64,000 bases of DNA from Burkholderia sp. Bp8992 (GCF_003853705.1 NZ_QTQI01000025.1:1-64000), one strand, 5' to 3'; shown: positions 1 to 8,791, counted from the stretch's first letter. Program-made: numbers and translations. The notes: a model not told the origin generated them from the letters alone.

Positions 1-91
1 CGCCGGAACCGTTTTCAAGCATTAAAAAACGCCCGCCATCTTTCGACGGCGGGCGTTTTGCGGTTTTCGCCACAATGCGGCATCGCACGAT
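1..91. repeat. 91-bp direct repeat, left copy (contains terminator hairpin)
   Basis: Bases 1-91 are identical to bases 2145-2235, and the next base differs. The repeat may extend left of the window. It contains a strong hairpin (CGCCCGCC paired with GGCGGGCG, flanked by an A run and a T run), a bidirectional intrinsic terminator. The right copy sits naturally between the accessory cassette and the HiPIP gene. The left copy is therefore best read as a duplicate created when the cassette was inserted or tandemly amplified. Confidence 0.9.
28..60. terminator. Intrinsic terminator in left repeat copy
   Basis: An A run is followed by CGCCCGCC, a loop of about nine bases, GGCGGGCG and TTTT. The A run and T run make it usable from both strands. 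It probably ends whatever gene lies just left of the window. Confidence 0.75.
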
Positions 92-308
92 CGTGCATGC
101 ATGCTCCTTCGAGGACACCCGCCGTACAACGGATCCCTCCGTTCGCCTTCCGTGTCAGTCGCGCGACGATAACGCTTTCGTCCTTGTCTGATTTCCCGAG
201 CCATTCCTTTCCATTAACTTTCGCCGATGCCATTCCACGCGCCGGATCACACGATGTCCGACACATCGGAACGTTGGCCGGTCACAACAATCTTGCTCGG
301 GCACCATC

Positions 309-1520
309 ATGGACAACGACAAAATACCTTATTACAAGGCGAACCGGCTGCTATGGAAATGGGCTCGACGCGAAGGCATCGACGGCTGCGAAGTCGTTCA
401 CGAAGCCAAGCTATCGATGAACAACGCACCACCGCCTTTGCCTTCTGCTCCCAAGCCCTCCAAACCTGCCCGGCAGCCCGTCAAGCGCCTGACTCGCGAA
501 GATCGCGCGAACAACGCCCTCGACGCCCTCATGGCTGCTGCCGAGGCTCTGGGGCGATTCAAGAAATGGCTCGACACGCCGCAAGAGCCGACACGCCCTG
601 CGCCCGCTTCACCGGCAGAGAACGAAAAAAAAGAACAAACGATCGCGCCACTGGATATCCAGGAAATCCCCGGAGCAATGCGCAGACTGCTGATGCCGGT
701 ATCCGCGAGGCTGATGGAGAGGTGGTTCGCCGGCGCGTTGAACTATTCGCGGACCGACAGGGACGAGGCACTATGCATCAACCAGGATGGCCAACCCTAT
801 CCCCCCGACATGTACGACATGAAATCCGTCAAGCTCGAATGGGTTCTCAAATACGCTCGCGCGGAGGCGCAATATATGGCGCTTCAACAACGTGAGCGAC
901 TCACTACGCCACGGGCTGTCGAATCACTTCACAAGTGCTTGTCCCGTGTCAGAACGCCGGACACGACGATCGACGCGCTTGCGCTTTGCAACGGAAATCT
1001 GGCGGAATTGCACAAACGCTTCCAGTTTCAGTTCGCCGGCGTTGAAAGTACGTTCGGCCAAAAGCTCGACGAATTCATTCTGAAACGGCTGACCAACAGC
1101 GGCTTACCGGATGACCTGACCGGCGCGCTGGGGTCGTTCAACATCTATGCGGCGGTCGCCTACGCAGAATTCGACCGTGGGGCACGTCGCGCCACGGTCA
1201 CGTCGATTTACCTTTACGTACGCGACAACTATACGTTTTCCGACCGGACCGACGAACAGTCGCAGTATCTTGGGCACTGGAATCACAAGCGTGTTGTCCT
1301 CGTACCGGCAGCGGCTGCGGCCGGAATTGCCGGCATTCGCTGGTTGGACTATCCCGTCGTCGTCGAAGGCAAGCGGTCTCGGGACAATATCTATTATCCG
1401 ATCAGAAACAAGTCGTTTCGTGAGTGGCAGCTACGGCACCAGCGCGGCGGCGATTTCGTCATCTTCTCGGACTATCGCTGCGTAACCCTCTCTCACCCCA
1501 TCGAGATCGAGTTTTCGTGA
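309..1520 (+). CDS. DUF6402-like protein of an accessory cassette
   Basis: A 403-residue protein with no signal peptide or membrane segment. Residues 1-60 are basic and proline-rich. A conserved-looking block starts near residue 118 (IPGAMRRLLMPVSARLMERWF) and continues to a C-terminal block with YLGHWNHKRV and a GGDFVIFSDYR motif. This pattern matches what I remember of DUF6402, a family of unknown function common in Burkholderia near type VI secretion and Rhs/VgrG genes. That family call is from memory and tentative. The start is an ATG with a weak ribosome site. The stop overlaps the GTG of the next gene by four bases (GTGA), so the two are probably translationally coupled. The pair is bracketed by 91-bp direct repeats. 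An effector-associated role is inference only. Confidence 0.6.
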   Translation: MDNDKIPYYKANRLLWKWARREGIDGCEVVHEAKLSMNNAPPPLPSAPKPSKPARQPVKRLTREDRANNALDALMAAAEALGRFKKWLDTPQEPTRPAPASPAENEKKEQTIAPLDIQEIPGAMRRLLMPVSARLMERWFAGALNYSRTDRDEALCINQDGQPYPPDMYDMKSVKLEWVLKYARAEAQYMALQQRERLTTPRAVESLHKCLSRVRTPDTTIDALALCNGNLAELHKRFQFQFAGVESTFGQKLDEFILKRLTNSGLPDDLTGALGSFNIYAAVAYAEFDRGARRATVTSIYLYVRDNYTFSDRTDEQSQYLGHWNHKRVVLVPAAAAAGIAGIRWLDYPVVVEGKRSRDNIYYPIRNKSFREWQLRHQRGGDFVIFSDYRCVTLSHPIEIEFS

Positions 1521-2032
1521 GTGCTGCCGCAGAATCCATTGGTATCGGTACGCTTGCTCTGTTACTGGCGAGCATTTCCGTCGTGATTGCATCGATCGCA
1601 ATGATTCGTGCGCTACGTTTTATCTGGTCGGGTGACGCTGGCCGAACGCAGCGAGCCGGCCGAATGTTCCTCTTATCGATCCGGCGCATCGCCGTCACGT
1701 TCGCTGCCCTGATCGTGCTAGGCGTTGCATGGCGTTACTGGCATGAAGCGCGATTGCGGGCAGCCTGCGGCCCGCGGGATCAGGTGACCGAATACTCACC
1801 GGACGGCCGCTATCTCGCAAAATATTGCTACTTCAGAGATACGATCATTCTGAGGCTGTATGGCAGCGACAACATGCGAGTCATTGCCGAGCGAACCTAC
1901 CACGACGCCTCCGGGGTCTTGGTCAGCCTGACTTGGACACGCGACGCATTGATCTACCCAGAAGGCGATATCCTCAAGACGATCAAGCTCCCGCCGTCCC
2001 TTTACGATCGAATCCTGACGCAGCTTCCATAA
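1517..2032 (+). CDS. Small two-helix membrane protein, possible immunity or partner protein
   Basis: A 171-residue protein. I chose the GTG that overlaps the upstream stop codon, because an earlier in-frame GTG would lie far inside the preceding gene. Two hydrophobic segments at about residues 8-35 and 55-75 are followed by a roughly 90-residue soluble tail that begins with a CGPRDQVTEYSPDGRYLAKYC stretch. The family is not recognised. The size, two membrane spans, soluble tail and coupling to a DUF6402-like gene resemble immunity or accessory proteins encoded beside contact-dependent effectors, but nothing in the sequence proves this. The right copy of the 91-bp repeat, with its terminator, follows about 110 bases downstream. 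Confidence 0.55.
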   Translation: MSAAAESIGIGTLALLLASISVVIASIAMIRALRFIWSGDAGRTQRAGRMFLLSIRRIAVTFAALIVLGVAWRYWHEARLRAACGPRDQVTEYSPDGRYLAKYCYFRDTIILRLYGSDNMRVIAERTYHDASGVLVSLTWTRDALIYPEGDILKTIKLPPSLYDRILTQLP

Positions 2033-2144
2033 GGTGTGCGGGATACGTGAAAGCGACGGTCGCACCGGCCAGCAATCTTCGCACTGAGCAGAGCGCTCCC
2101 GAACGGCGTCGCCCTACCGCGCGTCGAGGCAGCGAGACTTCGCA

Positions 2145-2235
2145 CGCCGGAACCGTTTTCAAGCATTAAAAAACGCCCGCCATCTTTCGACGGCGGGCGT
2201 TTTGCGGTTTTCGCCACAATGCGGCATCGCACGAT
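2145..2235. repeat. 91-bp direct repeat, right copy (contains terminator hairpin)
   Basis: This is identical to bases 1-91. It lies between the accessory pair on the plus strand and the HiPIP gene on the minus strand, where its hairpin (about 2172-2204) would serve both converging transcripts. The HiPIP coding sequence ends 12 bases beyond the repeat, so the repeated unit is the 3' intergenic region of the HiPIP gene rather than coding DNA. Confidence 0.9.
2172..2204. terminator. Bidirectional intrinsic terminator, HiPIP gene and cassette
   Basis: The same A-run, CGCCCGCC/GGCGGGCG stem and T-run as the left repeat copy. It is placed between the converging cassette genes and the HiPIP gene. 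Confidence 0.8.
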
Positions 2236-2246
2236 GCCGCACGGAC

Positions 2247-2558
2247 TCAACCCATCTTCGAGAAAGCGCTGCACCAGCCCTTCGCCGACACCTGCTTGCC
2301 GGGGAAGGCGCCGCACGGGCCCGATGCCGAGCCCTTCTTGCCCTGGTACAGCATGCAGGCCGCACAATCCTGGCCTGCTGCGTATTTCGGGTACTTCGTC
2401 TTGTCGACCTTCGTGGCATCGGCCTTGTAGCCGAGCGCCACGGCGGTCGGATCCGTCTCCGACAGCATCGGCGCATCGGCCAGCGCTTCGCGCGACAGCG
2501 CCAGCGCGGACACGGCACCAATGCTCGTAATCAGGAAACTCCGACGGGATGTTTTCAT
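2247..2558 (-). CDS. High-potential iron-sulfur protein (HiPIP), exported by Tat
   Basis: A 103-residue small periplasmic electron carrier. The N-terminus MKTSRRSFLITSIG followed by a hydrophobic run and ALA is a twin-arginine signal, which fits export of a folded protein carrying a 4Fe-4S cluster. The four cluster cysteines are at about residues 65, 68, 82 and 96, in the HiPIP arrangement C-x2-C, then C and C, with aromatic residues near the last (KGWCSAF). The length is normal for the family. HiPIPs shuttle electrons at high potential between respiratory complexes or enzymes. The partner here is not evident from neighbours. The gene stands alone, ends at the bidirectional terminator in the 91-bp repeat, and is well separated from upstream genes. 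Confidence 0.93.
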   Translation of the reverse strand: MKTSRRSFLITSIGAVSALALSREALADAPMLSETDPTAVALGYKADATKVDKTKYPKYAAGQDCAACMLYQGKKGSASGPCGAFPGKQVSAKGWCSAFSKMG

Positions 2559-2686
2559 GGGGGACTCGCTCCAACGTTATCGGTTTGAAAGCTGTTCTGG
2601 CGACAGCCCGTCAACAGAATAACGCTCAAGCGCATAAATGTGCGCGCCGAAATGCCGGAGATAAGGGATTTCACACGGGAATTTCA

Positions 2687-2720
2687 CGCATCCGGCCCGC
2701 GCGGGCGCGAGCCGGATGCG
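2687..2720 (-). terminator. Hairpin at 3' end of FAD oxidoreductase gene
   Basis: Arms CGCATCCGGC and GCCGGATGCG form a perfect 10-bp stem directly after the stop codon. There is no U run, so it may be a Rho-assisted terminator or an mRNA-stabilising end. Confidence 0.45.
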
Positions 2721-3830
2721 TCATGCACGCGACGTCATCTCGCCCACGCGCTGCGCGAGCGCGAGCGACGCGGTGAGCCCCGGCGACTCGATGCCGAACA
2801 GGTTCACGAGCCCGCGCACGCCATGCTGCGCGGCCCCCTGCACGATGAAATCGGCCGGCGGCTCGCCTGGCCCCGCGAGCTTCGGCCGGATGCCCGCGTA
2901 CGCCGGCTGCAGCGCGTCGTCGGGCAGGCCCGGCCAGAACGCGCGGATCGACGCGTAGAACGCGGTCGCCCGCGCCGGATCGACTTCGTAGCGCAGCGAG
3001 TCGCACCATTCGACGTCCGGGCCGAAGCGCGCCTGCCCGCCGAGATCGAAGGTCAGGTGCACGCCGAGCCCCGCGCGATCGGGCATCGGGTAGATCAGGT
3101 GCGAGAACGGCGCGCGGCCCGACAGGCTGAAGTAATTGCCGCGCGCGAGATAGAGCGGCGGCACCCAGCGCGGATCGAGCCCGCGCGTGCGGCGTGCGAG
3201 CGCCTGCGCACCGAGGCCCGCGCTGTTGATCACGCACGCGGCCTCGATCTCGGTCGGCGTGTGGCCGCCCGTGCGCACGACGAAGCGCCCGCCGCGCAGC
3301 ACGTCGATCGATTCGACCGGCGATTGCAGCGCGCACATCGCGCCGTCGCGTTCCGCGTCGCCGAGCAGCGCGAGCATCAGCTGGTGGCTGTCGACGATGC
3401 CCGTCGACGGCGAGAACAACGCCTCCACGCATTCGAGCTGGGGCTCGAGCGTCTGCGCCTCCGCACGCGTGAGCGGCAGCAGGTCGAGCACGCCGTTTTC
3501 GGCCGCGCGCGCGGCGATCGCCTTCAACTGCTTCACCTGCGCGGCGCTCGTCGCGACGAGCAGCTTGCCCGTGCGCCGGTGCGGCACGTGATGCGTCTCG
3601 CAGAATGCATACAGCATGTCGCGGCCATGCACGCACGACGTCGCCTTCAGCGACCCGCGCGGATAGTAGAGCCCCGCGTGAATCACTTCGCTGTTGCGCG
3701 AACTCGTGCCGGTGCCGATCGCGTCGGCCGCCTCGAGCACGATCGTTTCACGTCCGCGCGCGGCCAGTTCCCGCGCAATCGCCAGACCGACGACACCTGC
3801 GCCGATCACGACACAATCCATCTGCTCCAT
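2721..3830 (-). CDS. FAD-dependent oxidoreductase, L-2-hydroxyglutarate oxidase-like (DAO family)
   Basis: A 369-residue flavoprotein. The N-terminal Rossmann motif [19 protein letters not shown] is followed by an acidic ribose-binding end ([17 protein letters not shown]), typical of the D-amino-acid oxidase/LhgO family. The [14 protein letters not shown] segment is characteristic of L-2-hydroxyglutarate dehydrogenases. The C-terminal [16 protein letters not shown] and [14 protein letters not shown] segments fit as well. The likely reaction is FAD-dependent oxidation of a small 2-hydroxyacid or amine; the substrate is not shown. The start could be either of two in-frame ATGs nine bases apart, and neither has a strong ribosome site. 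The gene lies about 120 bases downstream of an AAA ATPase gene on the same strand, possibly co-transcribed. Confidence 0.85.
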   Translation of the reverse strand: MEQMDCVVIGAGVVGLAIARELAARGRETIVLEAADAIGTGTSSRNSEVIHAGLYYPRGSLKATSCVHGRDMLYAFCETHHVPHRRTGKLLVATSAAQVKQLKAIAARAAENGVLDLLPLTRAEAQTLEPQLECVEALFSPSTGIVDSHQLMLALLGDAERDGAMCALQSPVESIDVLRGGRFVVRTGGHTPTEIEAACVINSAGLGAQALARRTRGLDPRWVPPLYLARGNYFSLSGRAPFSHLIYPMPDRAGLGVHLTFDLGGQARFGPDVEWCDSLRYEVDPARATAFYASIRAFWPGLPDDALQPAYAGIRPKLAGPGEPPADFIVQGAAQHGVRGLVNLFGIESPGLTASLALAQRVGEMTSRA

Positions 3831-3952
3831 GACATTTCGCGCCGCTAACGCGTCGAAGGGAGAGAAGAGAATTGTACGTCCCGGTTCGCCCGCTTGCCGA
3901 ACGCATCCGCAGCGCGGCGCGCGCACGCTGCGGCCGTGCGCGCGCCGCCGTG

Positions 3953-4933
3953 TCAGAAGCCGATCGGCCGGCGCTTCGCGGCGCCCTCGTCCGCGCGGAT
4001 GTCGCGCGGCGCGATCACATCGCGGCCGTCGAGCCGCGCCGCGCCGAATGCATGCAGCAGTGCGCGGCGCATCGTGCGCGGCGGCGTCGCGGCGAGCACG
4101 TCGAGCGCGTCGTCGCCGAGCATGTCGGGGAAGCGCCGCCCCCACGCATGCGACGTGCGGATCTCGTCGTAGATCGTCTGCGCGATCCGGCGCGCGCCGG
4201 CCGCATCGGGCGGCGCGATCTCGTACACGTTCATCCGGTTGAGCAGCGGCTCCGGAATCGCCTGCGCGTCGTTCGCCGTCGCGATCCAGATCACGTTGCC
4301 TGCATTGATCGGCACTTCCGCGAATTCGTCGACGAACGCGCGCGCGGTGTCGTGCTCGAGCAACGCATACAGCGCGCCGAGCGGATCGTATTGCGCATCG
4401 CTGCCGGCCTTGTCGATCTCGTCGACCGCGATCACCGGGTTCGCGTAGCTGCCGTTCACGAGCGCCTCGAACACCTTGCCGGGCTTCGCGTTCTTCCATT
4501 GCGACGACGCGCCCGACAGGATCCAGCCGGCCGTCAGCGAACTCATCGGCACGTAGTGGTACGCGGTGCCGAGCAGTTGTGCGAGCGCCTTCGCGAAATG
4601 CGTCTTGCCGATCCCGGGCGGCCCGAGCAGCAGGATCGGCATCAGTTCGAGCCGGTCTTCCGTCTCCAGGCACAACGCGACCTGCTTGCGCACGTCGTCG
4701 AGCGGTTCGCCGAAATTCGGCAACGCTTCGCCGAGCTCGTCGAACGACGGCATCCGGTTCGGCTTCACGCAGAAGCGCAGATTCCCCGTCTTGAGCATCC
4801 GCTCGTAAGTGGCGCGCAATGCATCGCTCGCGCTCTCGTTCAGGTCGCTCAGCGCGGCCTCGACCTGCTCGAGGTCGTACACCGTGCTGAAGGACGCCAC
4901 CGCCAGTTCCTGTTTCACCATCGCCGTCGTCAT
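3953..4933 (-). CDS. AAA family ATPase
   Basis: A 326-residue soluble ATPase. Walker A GPPGIGKT lies at about residues 104-111 and Walker B IAVDEID at about 168-174, with a sensor-1 Asn in WIATAND and an Arg-finger-like [10 protein letters not shown] stretch. The roughly 100-residue N-terminal part is helical and unlike known partners. The architecture resembles Lon-like or MoxR-like AAA proteins without a protease domain, so a remodelling role is likely but no substrate is shown. I chose the ATG preceded by GAGG at good spacing over another start 27 bases upstream. It is first in a possible two-gene unit with the FAD oxidoreductase. Confidence 0.85.
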   Translation of the reverse strand: MTTAMVKQELAVASFSTVYDLEQVEAALSDLNESASDALRATYERMLKTGNLRFCVKPNRMPSFDELGEALPNFGEPLDDVRKQVALCLETEDRLELMPILLLGPPGIGKTHFAKALAQLLGTAYHYVPMSSLTAGWILSGASSQWKNAKPGKVFEALVNGSYANPVIAVDEIDKAGSDAQYDPLGALYALLEHDTARAFVDEFAEVPINAGNVIWIATANDAQAIPEPLLNRMNVYEIAPPDAAGARRIAQTIYDEIRTSHAWGRRFPDMLGDDALDVLAATPPRTMRRALLHAFGAARLDGRDVIAPRDIRADEGAAKRRPIGF

Positions 4934-5163
4934 ACCAACCTCGCTTGCACTCGCTGTCACACACTCATCAGACCCTTACGATTTCAGTGTAGCGATCCAG
5001 TATTCCCGCGCAAGCAAGCAGCCGCGCGAGTCTGCTGCTAACACTTCGCGTGCGCTGCACGGCCGCGCGCCGCGGCGTATGATCGTTGGTTCACCCACCC
5101 GCCGCGCCGGCGTTGCCGACGGCGCCCGCACGGCGCGTCGCGCGATGCCCGAAAGGTATGCCG

Positions 5164-5883
5164 ATGTCCGTCCCCGCTGCTTCCCCGCGCGTCGATGCCG
5201 ATGCGATCGACGCCGTCGACACGGCGCTCACGTCGCGCCGCGCGATCCGCGCCTTCCTGCCGACACCCGTGCCGCGCGACACGCTCGAGGCGATCCTCGA
5301 AGCCGCGAGCCGCGCGCCGTCGGGCACCAACATCCAGCCATGGCGCGTGTACGTCGCGACGGGCGCCACGCGCGATGCGCTCGCCGCCGCGCTCACCGCG
5401 GCGTACGACGATCCCGCGCGCGACGAGAAGTACGTCGCCGAATACGACTACTACCCGCGCGAATGGGTGTCGCCGTATATCGACCGGCGCCGCAAGGTCG
5501 GCTGGGACCTGTACGGGCTGTTGAACATCGGCCGCGACGAGAAGGCGCGCATGCACGCGCAGCACGCGCGCAACTTCCGTTTCTTCGATGCGCCGGTCGC
5601 GCTGTTCTTCACGCTCGACCGCGTGATGACGTTAGGGGCCTGGCTCGACTGCGGGATGTTCCTGCAGGGCGTGATGACGGCCGCGCGCGCACGCGGGCTC
5701 GATACCTGCCCGCAGGCCGCGTTCGTGCCGTTTCACCGGATCGTCGCCGACCACCTCGGCATCCCCCCCAACGAACAGCTCGTCTGCGGGATGTCGCTCG
5801 GCCATGCGGACCCCGACGCGATCGAGAACCGCCTCGTCACCGAGCGCGCGCCCGTCGCCGAGTTCGCGCGCTTCTTCGCTTGA
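5164..5883 (+). CDS. Nitroreductase family protein
   Basis: A 239-residue FMN-dependent oxidoreductase of the nitroreductase fold. SRRAIRAFLPTPVP near residue 24 and the APSGTNIQPWRVYV motif are the FMN-binding signature, and the C-terminal GMSLGHAD is also typical. Family members reduce nitroaromatics, quinones or enones with NAD(P)H; the physiological substrate is unknown. I used the second of two close ATGs, because AAAGG lies seven bases before it but only one base before the first. It is divergently placed from the AAA ATPase gene with about 230 bases between them, where both promoters must lie. Confidence 0.88.
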   Translation: MSVPAASPRVDADAIDAVDTALTSRRAIRAFLPTPVPRDTLEAILEAASRAPSGTNIQPWRVYVATGATRDALAAALTAAYDDPARDEKYVAEYDYYPREWVSPYIDRRRKVGWDLYGLLNIGRDEKARMHAQHARNFRFFDAPVALFFTLDRVMTLGAWLDCGMFLQGVMTAARARGLDTCPQAAFVPFHRIVADHLGIPPNEQLVCGMSLGHADPDAIENRLVTERAPVAEFARFFA

Positions 5884-6029
5884 AAATGCACGGCACGGCC
5901 CTACCTTTTGAACAGGACCGAATCGTGCGGCGAACCTGTCGCCGCCGGTCCTGTCACATCACGATCGAAATCGATCGGGCGTAAGATGTGCGTCCGTTCC
6001 CCGCTATTGCGCGTTTCCGGAGACGTTTC

Positions 6030-6518
6030 ATGCTGAAACACGGCCTGGCCGTCCTGCTAGCGAGCGTCGCGCTCGCCGCCCATGCGCAAAGCCCCGCGCC
6101 GGCCTCCGTCGCGTGGGAAATCCAGGTGCAGCGCGACGGTCAGACGATCGACACATTCCAGCAGCGCACCACCGTGGGCCAGTCCCGCACCGACACCCAT
6201 CGCTATCCGTCCGCCGTGCCCGTCGGCTGCGGCAATGCCGCGCGCGTCGTGCCGACCGAGCGCACGCGTTCGGTCACCGTCGCGCCGCTCGCCGTCGACA
6301 CCGGCGCGAACACGGTATCGCTTGCGCTCGACGTGCAGGAAACGCTCGACGACGAAAGCGCGACGCGCAGCGATCCGTGCGTGCCCGTGTCGCCGCGGCA
6401 GATCGTCGCGAGCCACCCCGGCCTGACGGTCGGCGGCGATGCATGGACCGACTGGACGCTCGTCGATCAGCATCCGCATCTCGTGTACCGCGTGCGTGCG
6501 CACGTCGCGAAGGACTGA
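6030..6518 (+). CDS. Exported protein, possible DUF6013 member
   Basis: A 162-residue protein with a clear Sec signal peptide (MLKHGLAVLLASVALAAHAQ, cleavage after the AHA). The mature part is about 140 residues of beta-rich sequence starting with WEIQVQRDGQTIDTF. It contains two cysteines in the mature chain (in VGCGNA and SDPCVP), which could form a disulfide in the periplasm. I think this is a DUF6013-type protein, a family of unknown function in Burkholderia, but that is recalled rather than searched. GGAG precedes the ATG. The next gene starts five bases after its stop, so the two are probably co-transcribed. Confidence 0.72.
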   Translation: MLKHGLAVLLASVALAAHAQSPAPASVAWEIQVQRDGQTIDTFQQRTTVGQSRTDTHRYPSAVPVGCGNAARVVPTERTRSVTVAPLAVDTGANTVSLALDVQETLDDESATRSDPCVPVSPRQIVASHPGLTVGGDAWTDWTLVDQHPHLVYRVRAHVAKD

Positions 6519-6523
6519 GCGTC

Positions 6524-7339
6524 ATGTCCGCCGACGCCCTGTCCTTGCCGTTCGCCGAACCGCACGCCGCGCCCGACGAAATCACCGCGGTCAGCTGGAA
6601 CCTGCACAAGGGCCGCTCGCCGCTCGGCTTCACCGCGTGGAACGCGATGCGCAACTGGATGCAGTCGACGCACGCCGACGTGTATTTCCTGCAGGAAGCG
6701 ATGGCGCGCCGCATGCCGCGCCCCGTGCTCGCGCCCGGCTTCGGCGCGCAGATGGACGACGCGGTCGACGACGTGTGGCATTGCCAGGCCACCGAGATCG
6801 CGCATGCGCTCGACTGGCAGATCGCGCTCGGGCCGAACGTGTTCAAGCCGTCGTGGCGGCACGGCAATGCGATCCTGTCGCCGCATCCGCTCGACCTCGG
6901 CGGCCGCTGGGACATCTCCGCGCACCGCTTCGAGCGGCGCGGGCTGCTCGTCGCGCGTGCGACGCTCGCGGGTGCGCGCCCGGTCACGCTGCTGTGCGCG
7001 CACCTTGCGCTCACGCGCGCCGCGCGGCTGCGCCAGATGCACTGGATCGCGCACTGGATCGTGCGCAACGCGGGCGACGGCCCGCTGATGCTCGCCGGCG
7101 ACTTCAACGACTGGCGCAACGATTCGGTCGCGCTGTTCGGCGAGATCGGGATGTCCGAGGTCGCGACGCTGCTCGGCGAATCGGGCCGCACGTTCCCCGC
7201 GTTCTCGCCGGCGCTCGCGCTCGACAAGATGTTCGTGCGCGGCCTGACGCCGCTCGAATGGCGCGCGCCCGCCGGCGAGGCCGCGTGGCTGTCGGACCAC
7301 CTGCCGTACATCGCGCGCCTGCGCCTCGATCCGCAATGA
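6524..7339 (+). CDS. Endonuclease/exonuclease/phosphatase (EEP) family hydrolase
   Basis: A 271-residue enzyme of the EEP fold. VSWNLHKG near residue 25, FLQEA (metal-binding Glu), GDFNDWRN (catalytic Asp and Asn) and a terminal SDHLPYIA (catalytic His) occur in the order of the family. There is no signal peptide and no membrane anchor. Members cleave phosphodiester bonds in nucleic acids, phospholipids or small molecules. The NLHKG variant is typical of bacterial homologues encoded next to phospholipase or cardiolipin synthase genes in some genomes, but no such neighbour is present here. The reading frame follows the exported protein gene by only five bases. Confidence 0.85.
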   Translation: MSADALSLPFAEPHAAPDEITAVSWNLHKGRSPLGFTAWNAMRNWMQSTHADVYFLQEAMARRMPRPVLAPGFGAQMDDAVDDVWHCQATEIAHALDWQIALGPNVFKPSWRHGNAILSPHPLDLGGRWDISAHRFERRGLLVARATLAGARPVTLLCAHLALTRAARLRQMHWIAHWIVRNAGDGPLMLAGDFNDWRNDSVALFGEIGMSEVATLLGESGRTFPAFSPALALDKMFVRGLTPLEWRAPAGEAAWLSDHLPYIARLRLDPQ

Positions 7340-7603
7340 CGTTCCCCGGTACCGGGCGGCGCGCGGCCGATCACTGAAAGCTCGTTGCAAGGATTTGTTG
7401 CGCCAAATCCGCGCGGCCACGCGGGTCAAGCCCGCGATTCGCGCCCACAGGGTAAAATAACGAGTTCCTCAAACGTCTGTCATCGAGAAGGCGCGTGTCC
7501 GACGCGCCGGCCGGCCGATCCGCGATCGGGCCGTCGCACTCGGTTTTTTGCCCGTTTTTGGGCCCGTTACACGCGTCCGCTACGCGCGTCCGTTTTCAAA
7601 GCC

Positions 7604-8374
7604 ATGAGCAAATACGACACCGCCACCGTCCAATCCGTCCATCACTGGACCGACACGCTGTTCAGCTTCACCTGCACCCGTGAGGCGAGCCTGCGCTTCA
7701 ACAACGGCGAATTCACGATGGTCGGCCTCGAGGTCGACGGCAAGCCGCTCGCGCGCGCCTACTCGATCGTCAGCCCGAACTACGAAGAGCATCTCGAATT
7801 CTTCAGCATCAAGGTGCAGAACGGCCCGCTGACGTCGCGCCTGCAGCACCTGAAGGTGGGCGACACGGTGCTGATCGGCAAGAAGCCGACGGGCACGCTG
7901 GTCGCCGACAACCTGCTGCCGGGCAAGACGCTGTGGATGCTGTCGACGGGCACGGGCCTCGCGCCGTTCATGTCGATCATCCGCGATCCGGAGATCTACG
8001 AGCGCTTCGACAAGGTGATCCTGACGCACACGTGCCGCCTGAAGGGCGAGCTCGCGTACATGGACTACATCAAGCACGACCTGCCGGGCCACGAGTACCT
8101 GGGCGACATCATCAAGGAAAAGCTCGTCTACTACCCGACGGTCACGCGCGAAGCGTTCGACAACGAAGGCCGGATCACCGACCTGATCGCGACGGGCAAG
8201 CTATTTACGGATCTCGACGTCCCGCCGTTCTCGCCGGAAAACGACCGCGTGATGCTGTGCGGCAGCACCGCGATGCTGAAGGACACGACCGACCTGCTGA
8301 AGCAGGCCGGCCTCGTCGAAGGCAAGAACAGCGCGCCGGGCCACTACGTGATCGAGCGCGCCTTCGTGGACTGA
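7604..8374 (+). CDS. fpr: Ferredoxin--NADP reductase
   Basis: A 256-residue cytoplasmic flavoprotein of the bacterial (Fpr) subclass. The FAD site RAYSIVSPNYEEHLEF appears near residue 50, the NADP region has STGTGLAPFMSIIRD, and the C-terminal MLCGSTAMLKD block and terminal YVIERAFVD complete the family pattern. It transfers electrons between NADPH and ferredoxin or flavodoxin, which in proteobacteria supports oxidative-stress responses and iron-sulfur enzymes. The start ATG has only a weak ribosome site. The roughly 260 bases upstream contain no gene. A strong intrinsic terminator follows the stop, so this is a single-gene transcript. Confidence 0.95.
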   Translation: MSKYDTATVQSVHHWTDTLFSFTCTREASLRFNNGEFTMVGLEVDGKPLARAYSIVSPNYEEHLEFFSIKVQNGPLTSRLQHLKVGDTVLIGKKPTGTLVADNLLPGKTLWMLSTGTGLAPFMSIIRDPEIYERFDKVILTHTCRLKGELAYMDYIKHDLPGHEYLGDIIKEKLVYYPTVTREAFDNEGRITDLIATGKLFTDLDVPPFSPENDRVMLCGSTAMLKDTTDLLKQAGLVEGKNSAPGHYVIERAFVD

Positions 8375-8404
8375 TCTGCCCCCGAAATTTGTGCCGCATC
8401 AAAG

Positions 8405-8432
8405 AACCGGAGCGAAAGCTCCGGTTTTTTTT
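8405..8432 (+). terminator. Intrinsic terminator of fpr
   Basis: A perfect stem (AACCGGAGC with GCTCCGGTT) and GAAA tetraloop are followed by an uninterrupted T run, 30 bases after the fpr stop codon. Confidence 0.92.
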
Positions 8433-8791
8433 CGTCCGGACTTGGCGAATTCGTAACAAACTGGGACCATCTCATCTCAAATAGTTACATTTGGATACGT
8501 CACCGCCGGGTGTTCGGGTGTCAGTGTTTTTCCTACAACAGGTTCATTCCGATTATTCACATTTACCCTTAAATGTCCGCCCGACATGATCTTTTCAGAA
8601 ATTTTGAGATATTATTCGGCGCGCATGGTTGCCGTTTGAACGAGAGTGGAAGGGTCGGATGCAAGTGTTACAAGATGTAACTTTTGTTACCTCGGCATGG
8701 CGCGATTCTCTGGCGGCGACCGTCATCGAAACGGCAGCCGATCCACGCAGCCAGCCGGTGTCTGAACCGCTTTCTGACAGCAGGGAGAGTC
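8433..8791. other. AT-richer intergenic region before two-component genes
   Basis: A gene-free stretch of about 360 bases, visibly richer in A+T than its surroundings. It holds the GTTACA/TGTAAC palindrome annotated separately and further single GTTAC units (around 8481 and 8686). It presumably contains the promoter of the histidine kinase operon. I could not assign a convincing -35/-10 pair. Confidence 0.6.
8667..8681. promoter_or_regulatory. Palindrome GTTACA-AGA-TGTAAC, candidate operator
   Basis: A perfect 6-3-6 inverted repeat 110 bases upstream of the histidine kinase start, with extra GTTAC units nearby on the same strand. The position and dyad symmetry suit a dimeric regulator such as the NarL-type response regulator encoded just downstream. 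Autoregulation is inference. Confidence 0.4.

Noticed and set aside
2721-4964. A 747-codon open frame spanning the FAD oxidoreductase and the AAA ATPase region, suggesting a fusion protein
   Set aside because: Only the 3' half resembles a protein family. The 5' half is Arg-rich and overlaps the AAA ATPase gene in another frame. The two genes are separate.
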